Shown here: positions 25,887 to 34,482 of the stretch, one piece after another
Position numbering within the stretch: the first letter of the stretch is position 1
Layout of the letters: every line of letters begins with the position of its first letter
Source: Clostridium_AT radicumherbarum
GTDB taxonomy: Bacteria > Bacillota > Clostridia > Clostridiales > Clostridiaceae
Reading direction: 5' to 3'
DNA length: 64,000 nucleotides
Assembly (NCBI RefSeq): GCF_045310525.1
Contig: NZ_JBJHZY010000003.1
Coordinates: 62,001-126,000, forward strand
Program-made: the position numbers and the translations under genes
The notes under the pieces: generated by a model
Database searches by the model: none
Told to the model about the DNA's origin: nothing
The model's input: the letters and a program-made list of their open reading frames with translations, nothing else

Positions 25887-27107
25887 CTCATTATTTCGTT
25901 TATTCTTAATCATATTGTTCAATGCGTCTACTGCTTGCTGCTGCATATCAGGAAGTATATGAGAATATGTACTCATTATTAACCTAGTATCACTATGTCC
26001 TAGTCTATCTGCTGCTATTTTTGGGTGTATATTTGCTTTTAGCATCAATGTTGCGTGGGTATGCCTCAAGTCGTGAAATCTTATTAATGGAATATCTAAA
26101 ATCTCATATAGGCTTAATTGCTTAATTTCTTCACCAATAGTAACCGTATGTTTATATTCTTTTAATACTCTTCTGTAGTTCCTACTTATATATGTCGGCT
26201 TATATGGATCACCATTATTCTGACATACTACATAATCCATTTTATTATAATTATCTCTAAAGTAATTCTTATTCTCTTTCTGATTTTCTTCTAAGGATTT
26301 TAGTGCATCTAAAGTATCTTCTAATAAAATAATTTTTCTTTTACTGCTAGCAGTTTTTAGTGGAACAAGTTCTAATTTATTATACTCTTCCTGGAGTTGC
26401 TCTTTTAATTGAATAAAGCCATTCTCTAGGTCAACATTTGACCACCTAAGACCACATATCTCTCCTAGCCTCATACCGGTAGTAGCTGCCAGTATAACGG
26501 GTATGTATATAGTCATATCTTTAATAGCATCTAATAGCTTATCTAATTGGTCTTGACCATATACTTGTAACTTACTTTTCGAGCTTTTAGGCTTTTTCAT
26601 TTTATCACAAGGATTCTTTATAACATAGCCTCTGTCTACAGCCCAATTATACGCAATTTTAAGCACTGTATAATAATGACCAGCAGTTGTAGAGCTTAGC
26701 CCATTCTCTAGATGCCTATTTATTGCTAATTCAATATTTTCGGTTTTTAAAGCTCGAGCTTTTATTTTACCTATATCGGTTATTATCATTTCACAACAAA
26801 ATTCATAGAATTTATAGGTTTTATATGATACATTAGCCTTCTTTGTCGTAAGCCATAAATCTAGTAATTCTTTAACAGTGATTTTATTCTTATCTTTATT
26901 GACGATATCCGATAGGTCATATCCTTGTTGTGATTTTTTCTTGATTTCAAGTTCTCTTCTTTGGCCTTCTTCACGGGCTTCGGTTTTTGTTAGAAATCCC
27001 CTCTTTGCTTCTCTAACCCTCTCATGTTGAGTTATAACCTCGACTTCATAACCGAAAGTCTTCTTTTTAAGTCTCTTGGAATAATAATCTCTAATTGTTA
27101 CGGACAT
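25869..27107 (-). CDS. int: Tyrosine recombinase / integrase of the island
   Basis: 412 residues from the ATG at 27107 behind AGTAGGTG. N-terminal AP2-like arm-binding domain ('RDYYSKRLKKKTFGYEVEV'), a SAM-like core-binding domain (about residues 70-165), and a catalytic domain with Arg in TGMRLGEICGLRW, HDLRHTHA, and the nucleophile Tyr in 'LIMSTYSHI'. This is the Tn916/phage type. It would recombine the tRNA-Thr 3' end with the circular element. The gene points toward attL and has a terminator at its stop codon. Confidence 0.95.
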   Translation of the reverse strand: MSVTIRDYYSKRLKKKTFGYEVEVITQHERVREAKRGFLTKTEAREEGQRRELEIKKKSQQGYDLSDIVNKDKNKITVKELLDLWLTTKKANVSYKTYKFYEFCCEMIITDIGKIKARALKTENIELAINRHLENGLSSTTAGHYYTVLKIAYNWAVDRGYVIKNPCDKMKKPKSSKSKLQVYGQDQLDKLLDAIKDMTIYIPVILAATTGMRLGEICGLRWSNVDLENGFIQLKEQLQEEYNKLELVPLKTASSKRKIILLEDTLDALKSLEENQKENKNYFRDNYNKMDYVVCQNNGDPYKPTYISRNYRRVLKEYKHTVTIGEEIKQLSLYEILDIPLIRFHDLRHTHATLMLKANIHPKIAADRLGHSDTRLIMSTYSHILPDMQQQAVDALNNMIKNKRNNEKAPVE

Positions 27108-27198
27108 ATATACACCTACTTGCAATAGTAAAGTTTTTATATTTTATATTTCATTTTCATACATAATTAATTCAAGAATAATGTTAAAGTTAGTAATT

Positions 27199-27858
27199 TT
27201 AATTATTTTTCTTATCAAAATAACCTTTTTCAATATCATCTTTTAGTGACTCTTCAAAATTTTTCTGTTCTTCTAAACTGGTAAATGGCTCATAAATGGT
27301 ATTTAATTTTACATCATTTTTTAGTGAAAAAATTTGATCATTTAAGTTTATATTAACTTTTTTTAATTCAGTATTTTCTTGATGAAGCTTTGATGTTTCT
27401 CTTAATAAACCTGAATTTATATTTTTAAATATTGTTATTGTAGAAATTATATTACTTACAATAGCTTCAGATAATAAATCTAAATCCTCATCTAATATAT
27501 CAATGGGCATTAATGATTTGATAGAGCTAAAATTTGTTAACATTGAGGAGATTGCTAATTTTTTATCTGTAGTGCTTAGCATTGTCTGGATTTCCAAATC
27601 AGTATCAGTTTTTTCGGAGATATTATATCGCTCTTCAAATTCTGCTTCAATCTGAGCTTCTAATTCGAGAAATTCAATTATCGAAACATTAAGAGCATTT
27701 GCTATTTTTTCCAATGTGGAATATTTTGGTGTAATTATATTTCTCTCATATTTTTTTATCGATATTTCAGAAATTCCCGCAATTTCTGCTAATTGCTTTT
27801 GAGTTAACTTTTTGCTTTTTCTCAATATTTTTATTTTATTACCTATTGTATTATCCAT
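27199..27858 (-). CDS. XRE-family repressor of the island
   Basis: 219 residues. N-terminal HTH_3 domain 'KILRKSKKLTQKQLAEIAGI' (about residues 9-28) and the rest of the Cro/CI fold to about residue 65, then a helical, coiled-coil C-terminal part (about 120-200). No LexA-type Ser-Lys peptidase motif is evident, so induction would not be by RecA autocleavage. It is divergent from the next XRE gene, with three GTATA-N6-TATAC sites between them, the standard layout of an element's lysogeny-type switch. Confidence 0.85.
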   Translation of the reverse strand: MDNTIGNKIKILRKSKKLTQKQLAEIAGISEISIKKYERNIITPKYSTLEKIANALNVSIIEFLELEAQIEAEFEERYNISEKTDTDLEIQTMLSTTDKKLAISSMLTNFSSIKSLMPIDILDEDLDLLSEAIVSNIISTITIFKNINSGLLRETSKLHQENTELKKVNINLNDQIFSLKNDVKLNTIYEPFTSLEEQKNFEESLKDDIEKGYFDKKNN

Positions 27859-27894
27859 AAATTCATCTCCTTAAATATTATAATATCATAAAAA

Positions 27895-27981
27895 GTATAA
27901 AAAGATATACAAAAAGGAAAATAATAGTTGACAAGTATATCTAATTATACTATTATAATGGGAAGGTATACTAAAATATAC
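27895..27981. promoter_or_regulatory. Divergent switch region with three GTATA-N6-TATAC operators
   Basis: Three dyads of the same format occur at 27895-27910, 27935-27950 and 27966-27981, with centres 40 and 31 bp apart. The second exactly fills the spacer of a rightward promoter TTGACA (27928-27933), 17 bp, TATTAT (27951-27956). The first lies where the leftward repressor promoter is expected. Confidence 0.82.
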
Positions 27982-28000
27982 CTTTAAGGAGGTGAAAATT

Positions 28001-28201
28001 TTGTTAAAGGCTAATGCTGATAAAATAAACTGGTTAAGAATAGAACAAGGGCTATCTATTTCTGATTTATCTAAAAAGGCCAATGTAGGAAAGATAACAC
28101 TTATAAAGCTATTTAGAACTCAATGTAATACAAGGGAATACACAATTGGTAAAATAGCTAAAGCCCTTAATGTTTCAGTAAAAGAATTGTTTTTAGATTA
28201 G
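28001..28201 (+). CDS. Small XRE-family HTH protein (Cro-like)
   Basis: 66 residues from a TTG at 28001, six bases after AAGGAGGTG; the GTG at 27992 lies inside the ribosome site. The whole protein is one HTH_3/YdaS-like domain ('WLRIEQGLSISDLSKKANVG', 'IGKIAKALNVSVKELFLD'). As first gene of the rightward transcript it is a good Cro-type counterpart to the divergent repressor, but it could also activate transfer genes. Confidence 0.82.
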   Translation: MLKANADKINWLRIEQGLSISDLSKKANVGKITLIKLFRTQCNTREYTIGKIAKALNVSVKELFLD

Positions 28202-28213
28202 GAGGGTGATGAT

Positions 28214-28414
28214 ATGGCGATAGCCGTTATTTACAATATTGAAGAGCTAGCAAAAATATTAGAGCCTAAGGGGATAACTAGGACAAGTCTGTATAGAGCT
28301 ATAGCACTAGGTAAACTAAAAGCTGTGAAAGTAGGAAAAAGGTATATAATCAGCGAAACTGCAGTCAATAGCTATTTAGAAGGATATTCATATATGAGAG
28401 TAAATGTTGAGTAA
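28214..28414 (+). CDS. Excisionase-type HTH protein
   Basis: 66 residues. 'YNIEELAKILEPKGITRTSLYRAI' followed by 'KLKAVKVGKRYIISETAVNSYLEG' is the MerR-like winged helix of the excisionase/HTH_17 family. It lies 12 bases after the Cro-like gene with AGGAGGGTGAT as ribosome site. It likely bends DNA at att sites to favour excision; some relatives are simple regulators. Confidence 0.8.
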   Translation: MAIAVIYNIEELAKILEPKGITRTSLYRAIALGKLKAVKVGKRYIISETAVNSYLEGYSYMRVNVE

Positions 28415-28429
28415 GAAGGGAGAAAGCTT

Positions 28430-29257
28430 ATGGCGCAGCGTAGAATGTTTAGTTTAAGAATAGTAGATACTGATTTATTTCTTGATATGCCAATTAGCAC
28501 CCAACTTCTATATTTTCACTTGGCAATGAGGGCTGATGATGATGGCTTTGTTTCAAATCCGAAAAAAATTATGAGACTAATTAATTGTAGTGATGATGAT
28601 ATGAAAATTCTAATATTAAAAAAATTTATAATTCCATTTGAAAGTGGGGTATGTGTAATTAAAGATTGGAAAGTACATAACAATATTCAAAAGGATCGTT
28701 ATCGGAAAACCCAATATCATAATGAAATGAGTACTCTCAAACTGGATGAAAATGGCTCATATCAAATTTGTATACAAGATGAGTACAACTTGGATACACA
28801 GGTTAGGTTAGGTAAGGATAGGTTAGATTTTAATGAAGAAGAAACCACCCTAATGGTTGAAGTTGATGATGATACTATTATGAACTATAGAGATTGCATT
28901 TCCAAGAAAGTAAGTGATAAGGAGTTAGAAATTCTTGCAAACATTCAAAAGTCAGTAGGTAAAGATATACTAAATAAAGCTATTATTATTGCAGCTATGA
29001 AAAATGCTAAGAATTTAGATTATATAGTAACGATAGTCAACGATTGGAGTGAAAAAGGTCTTAAAACTATAGAACAAGTTAATCTTTATCTGTCCAAATG
29101 GGTAACCATAAATAGAAAGGCAAAAGAGAGTAGAATAAAACAGATTAAAGAGAGGTCTGAATATAAGAGTTATGGTAATAAAGGTACATTTAACAACTTT
29201 GAACAACGTACCTATGATTTTGATAAGTTAGAGAAACAGCTTCTTGGATGGGAATGA
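28430..29257 (+). CDS. Replication-initiation-like protein (phage replisome organizer/DnaD type)
   Basis: 275 residues. The N-terminus 'RRMFSLRIVDTDLFLDMPIS' and 'LYFHLAMRADDDGFVSNPKKI' is the winged-helix domain found in phage replisome organizers. A variable acidic linker follows, then a helical DnaD-like C-terminal domain ('AAMKNAKNLDYIVTIVNDW'). It may let the excised element replicate, or recruit DnaB. No loader gene is seen beside it. Confidence 0.75.
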   Translation: MAQRRMFSLRIVDTDLFLDMPISTQLLYFHLAMRADDDGFVSNPKKIMRLINCSDDDMKILILKKFIIPFESGVCVIKDWKVHNNIQKDRYRKTQYHNEMSTLKLDENGSYQICIQDEYNLDTQVRLGKDRLDFNEEETTLMVEVDDDTIMNYRDCISKKVSDKELEILANIQKSVGKDILNKAIIIAAMKNAKNLDYIVTIVNDWSEKGLKTIEQVNLYLSKWVTINRKAKESRIKQIKERSEYKSYGNKGTFNNFEQRTYDFDKLEKQLLGWE

Positions 29258-29315
29258 AAAATAAGAACCAAGGTAAAGAATTAATTATATCACATAAAAA
29301 AAGAGGTAGTTTTAT

Positions 29316-29570
29316 ATGACAACTTTTATTAAAAAAATCATAGTAATAGGAATCATTATAACTGGATGGATAATCTTAATGTTCATGATGGTGGAACAAG
29401 AATTAGGACAATTTTTATTTAGATTTGATAACACTAGAATATCTTTATTTCTTCAACATCCCGTAGAACAAATTAAAACAAGTAATAATTTGCAAATTAT
29501 TATTTTTGTATTAGCAATAATCTTGATAGAAGAAATTATTTTAAAAATATCTTCATTAAGAAAGTTTTAA
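29316..29570 (+). CDS. Small membrane protein
   Basis: 84 residues with two hydrophobic stretches: 'IIVIGIIITGWIILMFMMV' (about residues 8-26) and 'IIIFVLAIILIEEIIL' near the C-terminus. No recognised family. The weak AAAAAGAGG ribosome site precedes the ATG. It lies between the replication gene and the oriT-like region, so a role in mobilisation or element maintenance is possible but unsupported. Confidence 0.6.
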   Translation: MTTFIKKIIVIGIIITGWIILMFMMVEQELGQFLFRFDNTRISLFLQHPVEQIKTSNNLQIIIFVLAIILIEEIILKISSLRKF

Positions 29571-29604
29571 AATTAAAAATTGATTTGTCATTTAAGTCGT
29601 CTCA

Positions 29605-29830
29605 CATCCATCTTCCTACAAGAACGGATTTTGAGTTATCAAAATCTTAGTATCCCTACTTCAATTTTATTAAAAAACATTCGTTTCTTAATGAAAAAAT
29701 GTGAGTAGGAAGATAGATGGCAAGCTTCGTGTTTGAGTACTCAAACACTGCTTGCCAGGGGGTATTCCCCTGGACTCCTTTAGGGCTAAATTGAAATAAT
29801 TCAATTTAGTTTACAGAAGCTAACGCTTCC
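29605..29830. other. Candidate origin of transfer (oriT)
   Basis: The 290-bp gene-free stretch before mobC is packed with dyads. CATCCATCTTCCTAC (29605-29619) faces GTAGGAAGATAGATG (29705-29719), one mismatch. Hairpin GATTTTGA/TCAAAATC spans 29627-29646. The 20-bp perfect palindrome GTGTTTGAGTACTCAAACAC (29729-29748) sits inside GCAAGC/GCTTGC, followed by CCAGGGG/CCCCTGG (29755-29773), CTAAATTGAA/TTCAATTTAG (29786-29809) and GAAGC/GCTTC. Position beside mobC-mobA and the dyad density are typical of oriT. The nic site is not identified. Confidence 0.7.
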
Positions 29831-29862
29831 GTTTTTGTGAAAATAGAGAAGGGAGGTTAGTT

Positions 29863-30183
29863 ATGTCACGTTCTAAAAATCATCAGATTAAATTCTATGT
29901 GTCAGATGAAGAGCTGCACAAATTAAAAGAAAATGTAGGAAAGTCTAAATTAAAACAGAGCGAGTTTTTGAGAACTATGGTAATTGATAATGAGGTTATT
30001 GTCATTGAGGGATTGGATGAATTGGTTACACAGATTAAAAAGATAGGTGCTAATCTTAATCAAATTGCTAAGGTCTTAAATAGTGGAAATATCTTTGATT
30101 GTAATAAAGATTTACAGCTTACTCAAAAGGAGCTTAATAAAATATGGCAAGTATTAAATCTCTTAGCTCAAAAAGTCCAGTAA
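29863..30183 (+). CDS. mobC: MobC-like relaxosome accessory protein
   Basis: 106 residues. N-terminal ribbon-helix-helix-like part ('QIKFYVSDEELHKLKENVGK', 'KQSEFLRTMVI') and the family signature 'IKKIGANLNQIAKVLNSG'. MobC proteins bind oriT and help the relaxase melt and nick it. The GGGAGG ribosome site is strong. The 3' end overlaps the relaxase start by 40 bases, so the two are translationally linked. Confidence 0.9.
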   Translation: MSRSKNHQIKFYVSDEELHKLKENVGKSKLKQSEFLRTMVIDNEVIVIEGLDELVTQIKKIGANLNQIAKVLNSGNIFDCNKDLQLTQKELNKIWQVLNLLAQKVQ

Positions 30184-31430
30184 GTAAAATAGTTAAATAT
30201 GTTACTAATCCCAAAAAAACAAATGAAGAATTAATTTCTGGTGTTAATTGCAGTCCTGAGAATGTAAAGGATGAAATGAATTACACTAAAACTCATTATC
30301 ATAAAAAGAATGGCGTTCAATATTTTCATGTAATACAGAGCTTTAAACCTGGTGAGGTCGACCCAAAGAAAGCTCATGCAATAGGAACGGAGCTAGCTAG
30401 TAAAATAGCTCCATATCATGAATGTTTAGTAGTAACACATACGGACAAAAACCATATACACAATCATATTGTAATAAATTCAGTTAGTTATAAGAATGGC
30501 AAAAAGTATCAAGTTGAAAACGGAGCTTATAAAATCAAAAAAGAAAGTGATAAGATTTGCGAGCGAGAGAACTTAAGTGTTATTGAAAATAAAAAGAAAG
30601 CTGAAAAAGATAAAGGTACAGCAAAAGTAAAAGGAATGTCTAATAATGAGTATAGAGCTGCTATCAACAAAGATACTCCCTGGTGGAAAGGTCAGATCAT
30701 AATTGATATAAAGCAATCTCAATTAAAATGTAAAACCAAAGAGGATTTTATAAAGGATATGGAAAGCAAAGGTTACAAAGTTAATTGGAGTGATACCAGG
30801 AAGTATATAACTTATACAACTCCTGACGGTAAAAAGATTAGAGATAATAAGCTACATGATGGAACTTTATTGAAGGAGGTCATGGAAAGTGGATTTAAAC
30901 GAGTTACTAAAGAACAATATGACAGAGGAGCAGAAAGAAACATTTCAGGAATTACAAGAGCAGCAGAACCAGGAATTATTGCAAGTGCCACCAATAGAGC
31001 TATTGAAGGAAGTAAGCAGAAATCTAGTGGAGCAGAGAGCAGTATTTCAAAGCCTACTGGAGCAGATCTATATACAGAACTCTCAAAACAAGGAGCAATC
31101 AAAGGAGCTAATAACATCAATAGGGAAAGTGGTGGATCTTCAAGAACAGATATTAAAGGGTCAGGAAGAGCTGGCGAGCAATTACAAAAACATAGTATCA
31201 GAGCAAACGCAGCAGATGGACAAGTTTACGAAGTATCTAGCCAGGGAGGTACAACAAGAGGTTTACAAGAATCTTCCGAAGCAAGAGAAACTAAAACTAA
31301 CACTAATGGACAAAGTAACAATAACAATGATAGGAGCATTTCCAACAGCAATAATATGTCTGCTAACGATATTAGCAATAATCTTTCTAAAGAAGTAGAG
31401 AATAAAAAGAACTTAGGACTTGAAAGATAA
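30144..31430 (+). CDS. mobA: MOB-P type relaxase
   Basis: 428 residues. The relaxase domain spans about residues 1-250: Tyr in 'KIVKYVTNPKKT' is the likely nicking residue, and THTDKNHIHNHIV is the three-histidine metal motif (about residues 107-119). The region after about residue 247 is Ser/Asn/Gly/Thr-rich with little predicted structure, as expected because another protein is encoded in a second frame there. It nicks oriT and pilots the strand to the coupling protein. Start ATG lies inside mobC. Confidence 0.92.
   Translation: MASIKSLSSKSPVSKIVKYVTNPKKTNEELISGVNCSPENVKDEMNYTKTHYHKKNGVQYFHVIQSFKPGEVDPKKAHAIGTELASKIAPYHECLVVTHTDKNHIHNHIVINSVSYKNGKKYQVENGAYKIKKESDKICERENLSVIENKKKAEKDKGTAKVKGMSNNEYRAAINKDTPWWKGQIIIDIKQSQLKCKTKEDFIKDMESKGYKVNWSDTRKYITYTTPDGKKIRDNKLHDGTLLKEVMESGFKRVTKEQYDRGAERNISGITRAAEPGIIASATNRAIEGSKQKSSGAESSISKPTGADLYTELSKQGAIKGANNINRESGGSSRTDIKGSGRAGEQLQKHSIRANAADGQVYEVSSQGGTTRGLQESSEARETKTNTNGQSNNNNDRSISNSNNMSANDISNNLSKEVENKKNLGLER
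30889..31398 (+). CDS. Overprinted MobB-like coiled-coil membrane protein inside the relaxase gene
   Basis: 169 residues in the +1 frame relative to the relaxase, wholly inside its 3' part. The GTG at 30889 is nine bases after an AAGGAGG site (30873-30879), an unusually strong signal for the interior of a gene. The product is a Gln/Glu/Lys-rich amphipathic coiled coil (about residues 10-140) ending in one membrane segment 'ITMIGAFPTAIICLLTILAI' and a KK tail. This architecture matches MobB-type proteins that overlap mobA in ColE1/RSF1010-like plasmids, where they stabilise the relaxosome and tie it to the membrane. The relaxase frame is the low-complexity one over this stretch. Confidence 0.78.
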   Translation: MDLNELLKNNMTEEQKETFQELQEQQNQELLQVPPIELLKEVSRNLVEQRAVFQSLLEQIYIQNSQNKEQSKELITSIGKVVDLQEQILKGQEELASNYKNIVSEQTQQMDKFTKYLAREVQQEVYKNLPKQEKLKLTLMDKVTITMIGAFPTAIICLLTILAIIFLKK

Positions 31431-31595
31431 TTTTCAAAATTATTAAAGTAATACTACTATAATACCTGGTATTACGTAGGTATTATCTTTATATAAAATA
31501 TGTTTGAAAGGAGCTGATACCAACATTTAAAAAAAGTCCACTGTGGGCATTCAATATAAAAAGTGTTCCTAGTGGATACAAATTAGGGGGTATAT

Positions 31596-32735
31596 ATGGA
31601 GAATCGTATAAATTTCGAAATGGACGACTATTTCAAAAATCTCAAAGAAGCTGATAAATACAAGGGAAAAAAGAAAACAGATGAAAATAGATTTCCTGAT
31701 CCTATCACAAATGAACTTGACCAATATATGAAGAGGTTATCTGAAGAGCAAAGGCTTAAAGCTAAAAAAGCAAAAATTAACAAAAAAGAACCGAGTGGAA
31801 TAATATATGATTTTATGAAGATAACAAATCACACAATTGAGGATATTACTACAAGCCTTCACAAGTCAGCCAACAAGTTAGTTGAGGATATGACATACAG
31901 CCTTCATAAATCAGGTAATAAGTTAGTTGAAGATGCTGCCTATTCTCTTCATTCATTTAAAAAGCCTACTGAAAATAAGATTGATGTTAATAAGAGCTTG
32001 GATTTTGTAAAAGAAAAAGAGCCTATCAAACAGGAAGTTAAAACGATTGATATGAAAAAAGAGCTTGATAATGCTAAGAAGATAGATAAGGAACTTTACA
32101 AAAACCTAGAATCTATAGACAGAATAACCGGTAGGGAAATGCAGCACCTAAATAATACTTATCAGCAATATAATGATTTACTAAACATGGCTAATGAATG
32201 TAATTTGCATCTAGGCTATGACCAAAGAATATCAGGTATAAAGGTTTATGAAGAGAGTAAGAGAAGCATAGAAACTCACCAGGCAGAGCTAGTAAGTGTA
32301 ATTAAAGGAGAAAACAAGGAACAACAGGTTTTAAAGAGTTCTGAAAAGGCTATGAATTATATAAATAATGCTGAAAAGAAAATTGAGGACTTAAAGAGCC
32401 AAAACAAGCTCCTGGACATAAGGGGCAATATTGAAAGAAACCAGGTTATAAAAGATATTAAGAAGGAAATTGAGACTCAAAAACAAGTATTAAAAGACAA
32501 TGGAATTAATACCAAGGAAGATTTTTATAAGCTTAAGGATGAAGTTTCAAAAAGAGAAAGCTCTGTTAAAAGACTTATAGATTCTGAAAATGCTAGATAT
32601 AAAGAGGAGTTGAAGGAAAAGAAAAAGGAAGAAAAGTTATCAAAACAGTTGGAACAAAAGCCTGAAAAGCAATTAGAGACAAGTGTTAAAGAACAACAGA
32701 ACACAAGGACTAAGGAAGTACAATTAGAAAGGTAG
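31596..32735 (+). CDS. Coiled-coil mobilisation protein with a threefold repeat
   Basis: 379 residues, very Lys/Glu-rich and without membrane segments. Residues about 88-128 hold three near repeats: ITTSLHKSANKLVEDM, TYSLHKSGNKLVEDA and AYSLHSFKK. The C-terminal 200 residues are long coiled coil. ATG follows AGGGGG. It lies between relaxase and coupling protein, eight bases from the latter, so it is probably a cytosolic transfer factor that may bridge the two. No family recognised. Confidence 0.75.
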   Translation: MENRINFEMDDYFKNLKEADKYKGKKKTDENRFPDPITNELDQYMKRLSEEQRLKAKKAKINKKEPSGIIYDFMKITNHTIEDITTSLHKSANKLVEDMTYSLHKSGNKLVEDAAYSLHSFKKPTENKIDVNKSLDFVKEKEPIKQEVKTIDMKKELDNAKKIDKELYKNLESIDRITGREMQHLNNTYQQYNDLLNMANECNLHLGYDQRISGIKVYEESKRSIETHQAELVSVIKGENKEQQVLKSSEKAMNYINNAEKKIEDLKSQNKLLDIRGNIERNQVIKDIKKEIETQKQVLKDNGINTKEDFYKLKDEVSKRESSVKRLIDSENARYKEELKEKKKEEKLSKQLEQKPEKQLETSVKEQQNTRTKEVQLER

Positions 32736-32742
32736 TGACAGT

Positions 32743-34398
32743 ATGAAAAGGAAAACTCCAAAGAAGCCATCAGGATTAATAAGTACAATGATTAAGGGGT
32801 TTGCAGTATTCTTTATAGCATTGCTTATTATTAGCTCAGTAACAAAGAATAGAACTGTACAAGATGGTTTGTTTTACCTAGTGATGGATATATTCATTCT
32901 AGGGGCTTATAAGAAGTTTTTAGCTGTTAAATTAGAAGATAACACGCTAATTAATAAAATAATTAAAAGCGTAGGTATTTTCTTCTTAGGTTTGATGCTT
33001 ATGGGTGGTATCACGAATCTAGTAACAAATAAAGTATTATCAAGTTTATTAGGATGGATATGGCTCATTGGTACTGTTTATTTGATATACGTAGTGTTTA
33101 AGGGGGTTATTCTAGGTGGTGATGCCAAAGGTATTAAGCCGAGTAGTAATGATGGAGAAGGAATTATATTCGGAAAGAAAGGCTCGACAGTATATTCTAT
33201 GCCTGAAACAGAAGATGGTCATGTAATTGTAATAGGTGGACAAGGTACTGCAAAAACACAATCCATATCACTTCCAACACTATTCACATGGAATGGTGCA
33301 GCTATAGTGGTTGATATAAAGGGAGAGCTTCATGGATTTACAGGAGCATATAGAGAAAAAGTTATGGGCAGTAAAGTTTATGTATTCGACCCTGATAGTG
33401 CTGATTGTGATTGCTATGATCCATTAGAGCAGATTAAAGGAATAGATGGAGCTACAGAATTAGCTAGAAACATAATACCAACACCACTTACTGGAGATAA
33501 ATTCTGGAGTGAATGTGCTCAAGGGGTATTTGCTTCCGCAATATTGGATGGAATTAATAAAAATCAAGCGTTTGGTGACATTTGCGAAAGGGTACTAATT
33601 ACAGAACCTAATCAGCTAATACAAGAGCTGTTTAACAGTGAGGATAATCGGGTTAAGTTATTGTGTAGTGCTGCTAATGGAATAGCTGAAAATACTTTAA
33701 CTGGCGTGTTTTCAACTCTCAGGACATATATATTAACTTTTGCAAGTGATGAAAAAATAAGAAATGCTACAAGGAAAACAAGTTGGACACCTGCTGTTTT
33801 GGAAGAGGGGGCTACAATTTACTTAAGAATACACGAAAGTATGTTAGGTCAATACAAAGGATTGATAGCGAGTATTATTTCACAGACATTTAGATATTTA
33901 ACAAAGAGGAAAGACAAACAACAACCAGCAATATTAATGTTACTTGATGAGTTGCCACGTTTAGGAAAAGTTGAAGGATTAGTCGAAGGTATGGGTACTT
34001 TAAGAAGTAGAAATGTCCATATAGTGCCTATTGTTCAATCATTATCAGATTTAGATAGACATTATGGCAAAGAAATAAGGAAAATTATTATTGATAATAC
34101 TTCCTATAAGGTAATTTTAGGCGTTGGGGAATTGGAAACTCAGAAATACTTTAGTGAATTAGCAGGTACTGAGAAGGTATGGCAGAAGAGCTATAACACT
34201 AATGGATTACTAGGAATGAAAAAAGGGCATACAGATAGCTTAGTAGAGGAGAAAATAATTAAGCATAAACGTTTTGGACAACTAGGGTTAGATAAAAAAT
34301 CTATTATATTTGGCTTTAAAGAACCTATAGAAGTGGACAAGTTACTTGCTTATAAAACATCAAAATATAAAAAGCTTATGGATACTTATGGAGTATAA
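32743..34398 (+). CDS. VirD4/TraG-type conjugative coupling protein
   Basis: 551 residues. Four hydrophobic segments lie in the first 130 residues, then a T4CP ATPase domain: P-loop 'VIGGQGTAKTQSISLPTLF' (about residues 164-182), TraD/VirD4 motifs 'VVDIKGELHGFTG', Walker B 'ILMLLDELPRLGK', and 'IVPIVQSLSDLDRHYG'. The P-loop reads GTAKT, with Ala where Gly is usual before Lys. It delivers the relaxase-DNA complex to a mating channel. No VirB4 or channel genes are present, so a helper element would be needed. A G+C hairpin (GGGCT/AGCCC) follows the stop. Confidence 0.92.
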   Translation: MKRKTPKKPSGLISTMIKGFAVFFIALLIISSVTKNRTVQDGLFYLVMDIFILGAYKKFLAVKLEDNTLINKIIKSVGIFFLGLMLMGGITNLVTNKVLSSLLGWIWLIGTVYLIYVVFKGVILGGDAKGIKPSSNDGEGIIFGKKGSTVYSMPETEDGHVIVIGGQGTAKTQSISLPTLFTWNGAAIVVDIKGELHGFTGAYREKVMGSKVYVFDPDSADCDCYDPLEQIKGIDGATELARNIIPTPLTGDKFWSECAQGVFASAILDGINKNQAFGDICERVLITEPNQLIQELFNSEDNRVKLLCSAANGIAENTLTGVFSTLRTYILTFASDEKIRNATRKTSWTPAVLEEGATIYLRIHESMLGQYKGLIASIISQTFRYLTKRKDKQQPAILMLLDELPRLGKVEGLVEGMGTLRSRNVHIVPIVQSLSDLDRHYGKEIRKIIIDNTSYKVILGVGELETQKYFSELAGTEKVWQKSYNTNGLLGMKKGHTDSLVEEKIIKHKRFGQLGLDKKSIIFGFKEPIEVDKLLAYKTSKYKKLMDTYGV

Positions 34399-34482
34399 AA
34401 AAGGGCTTCATGAGTAGCCCCCAGTATCACACCTGTATTTTAATAGGAAAAATGAATTGGAACAATTTTAGGAGGAGTTATT

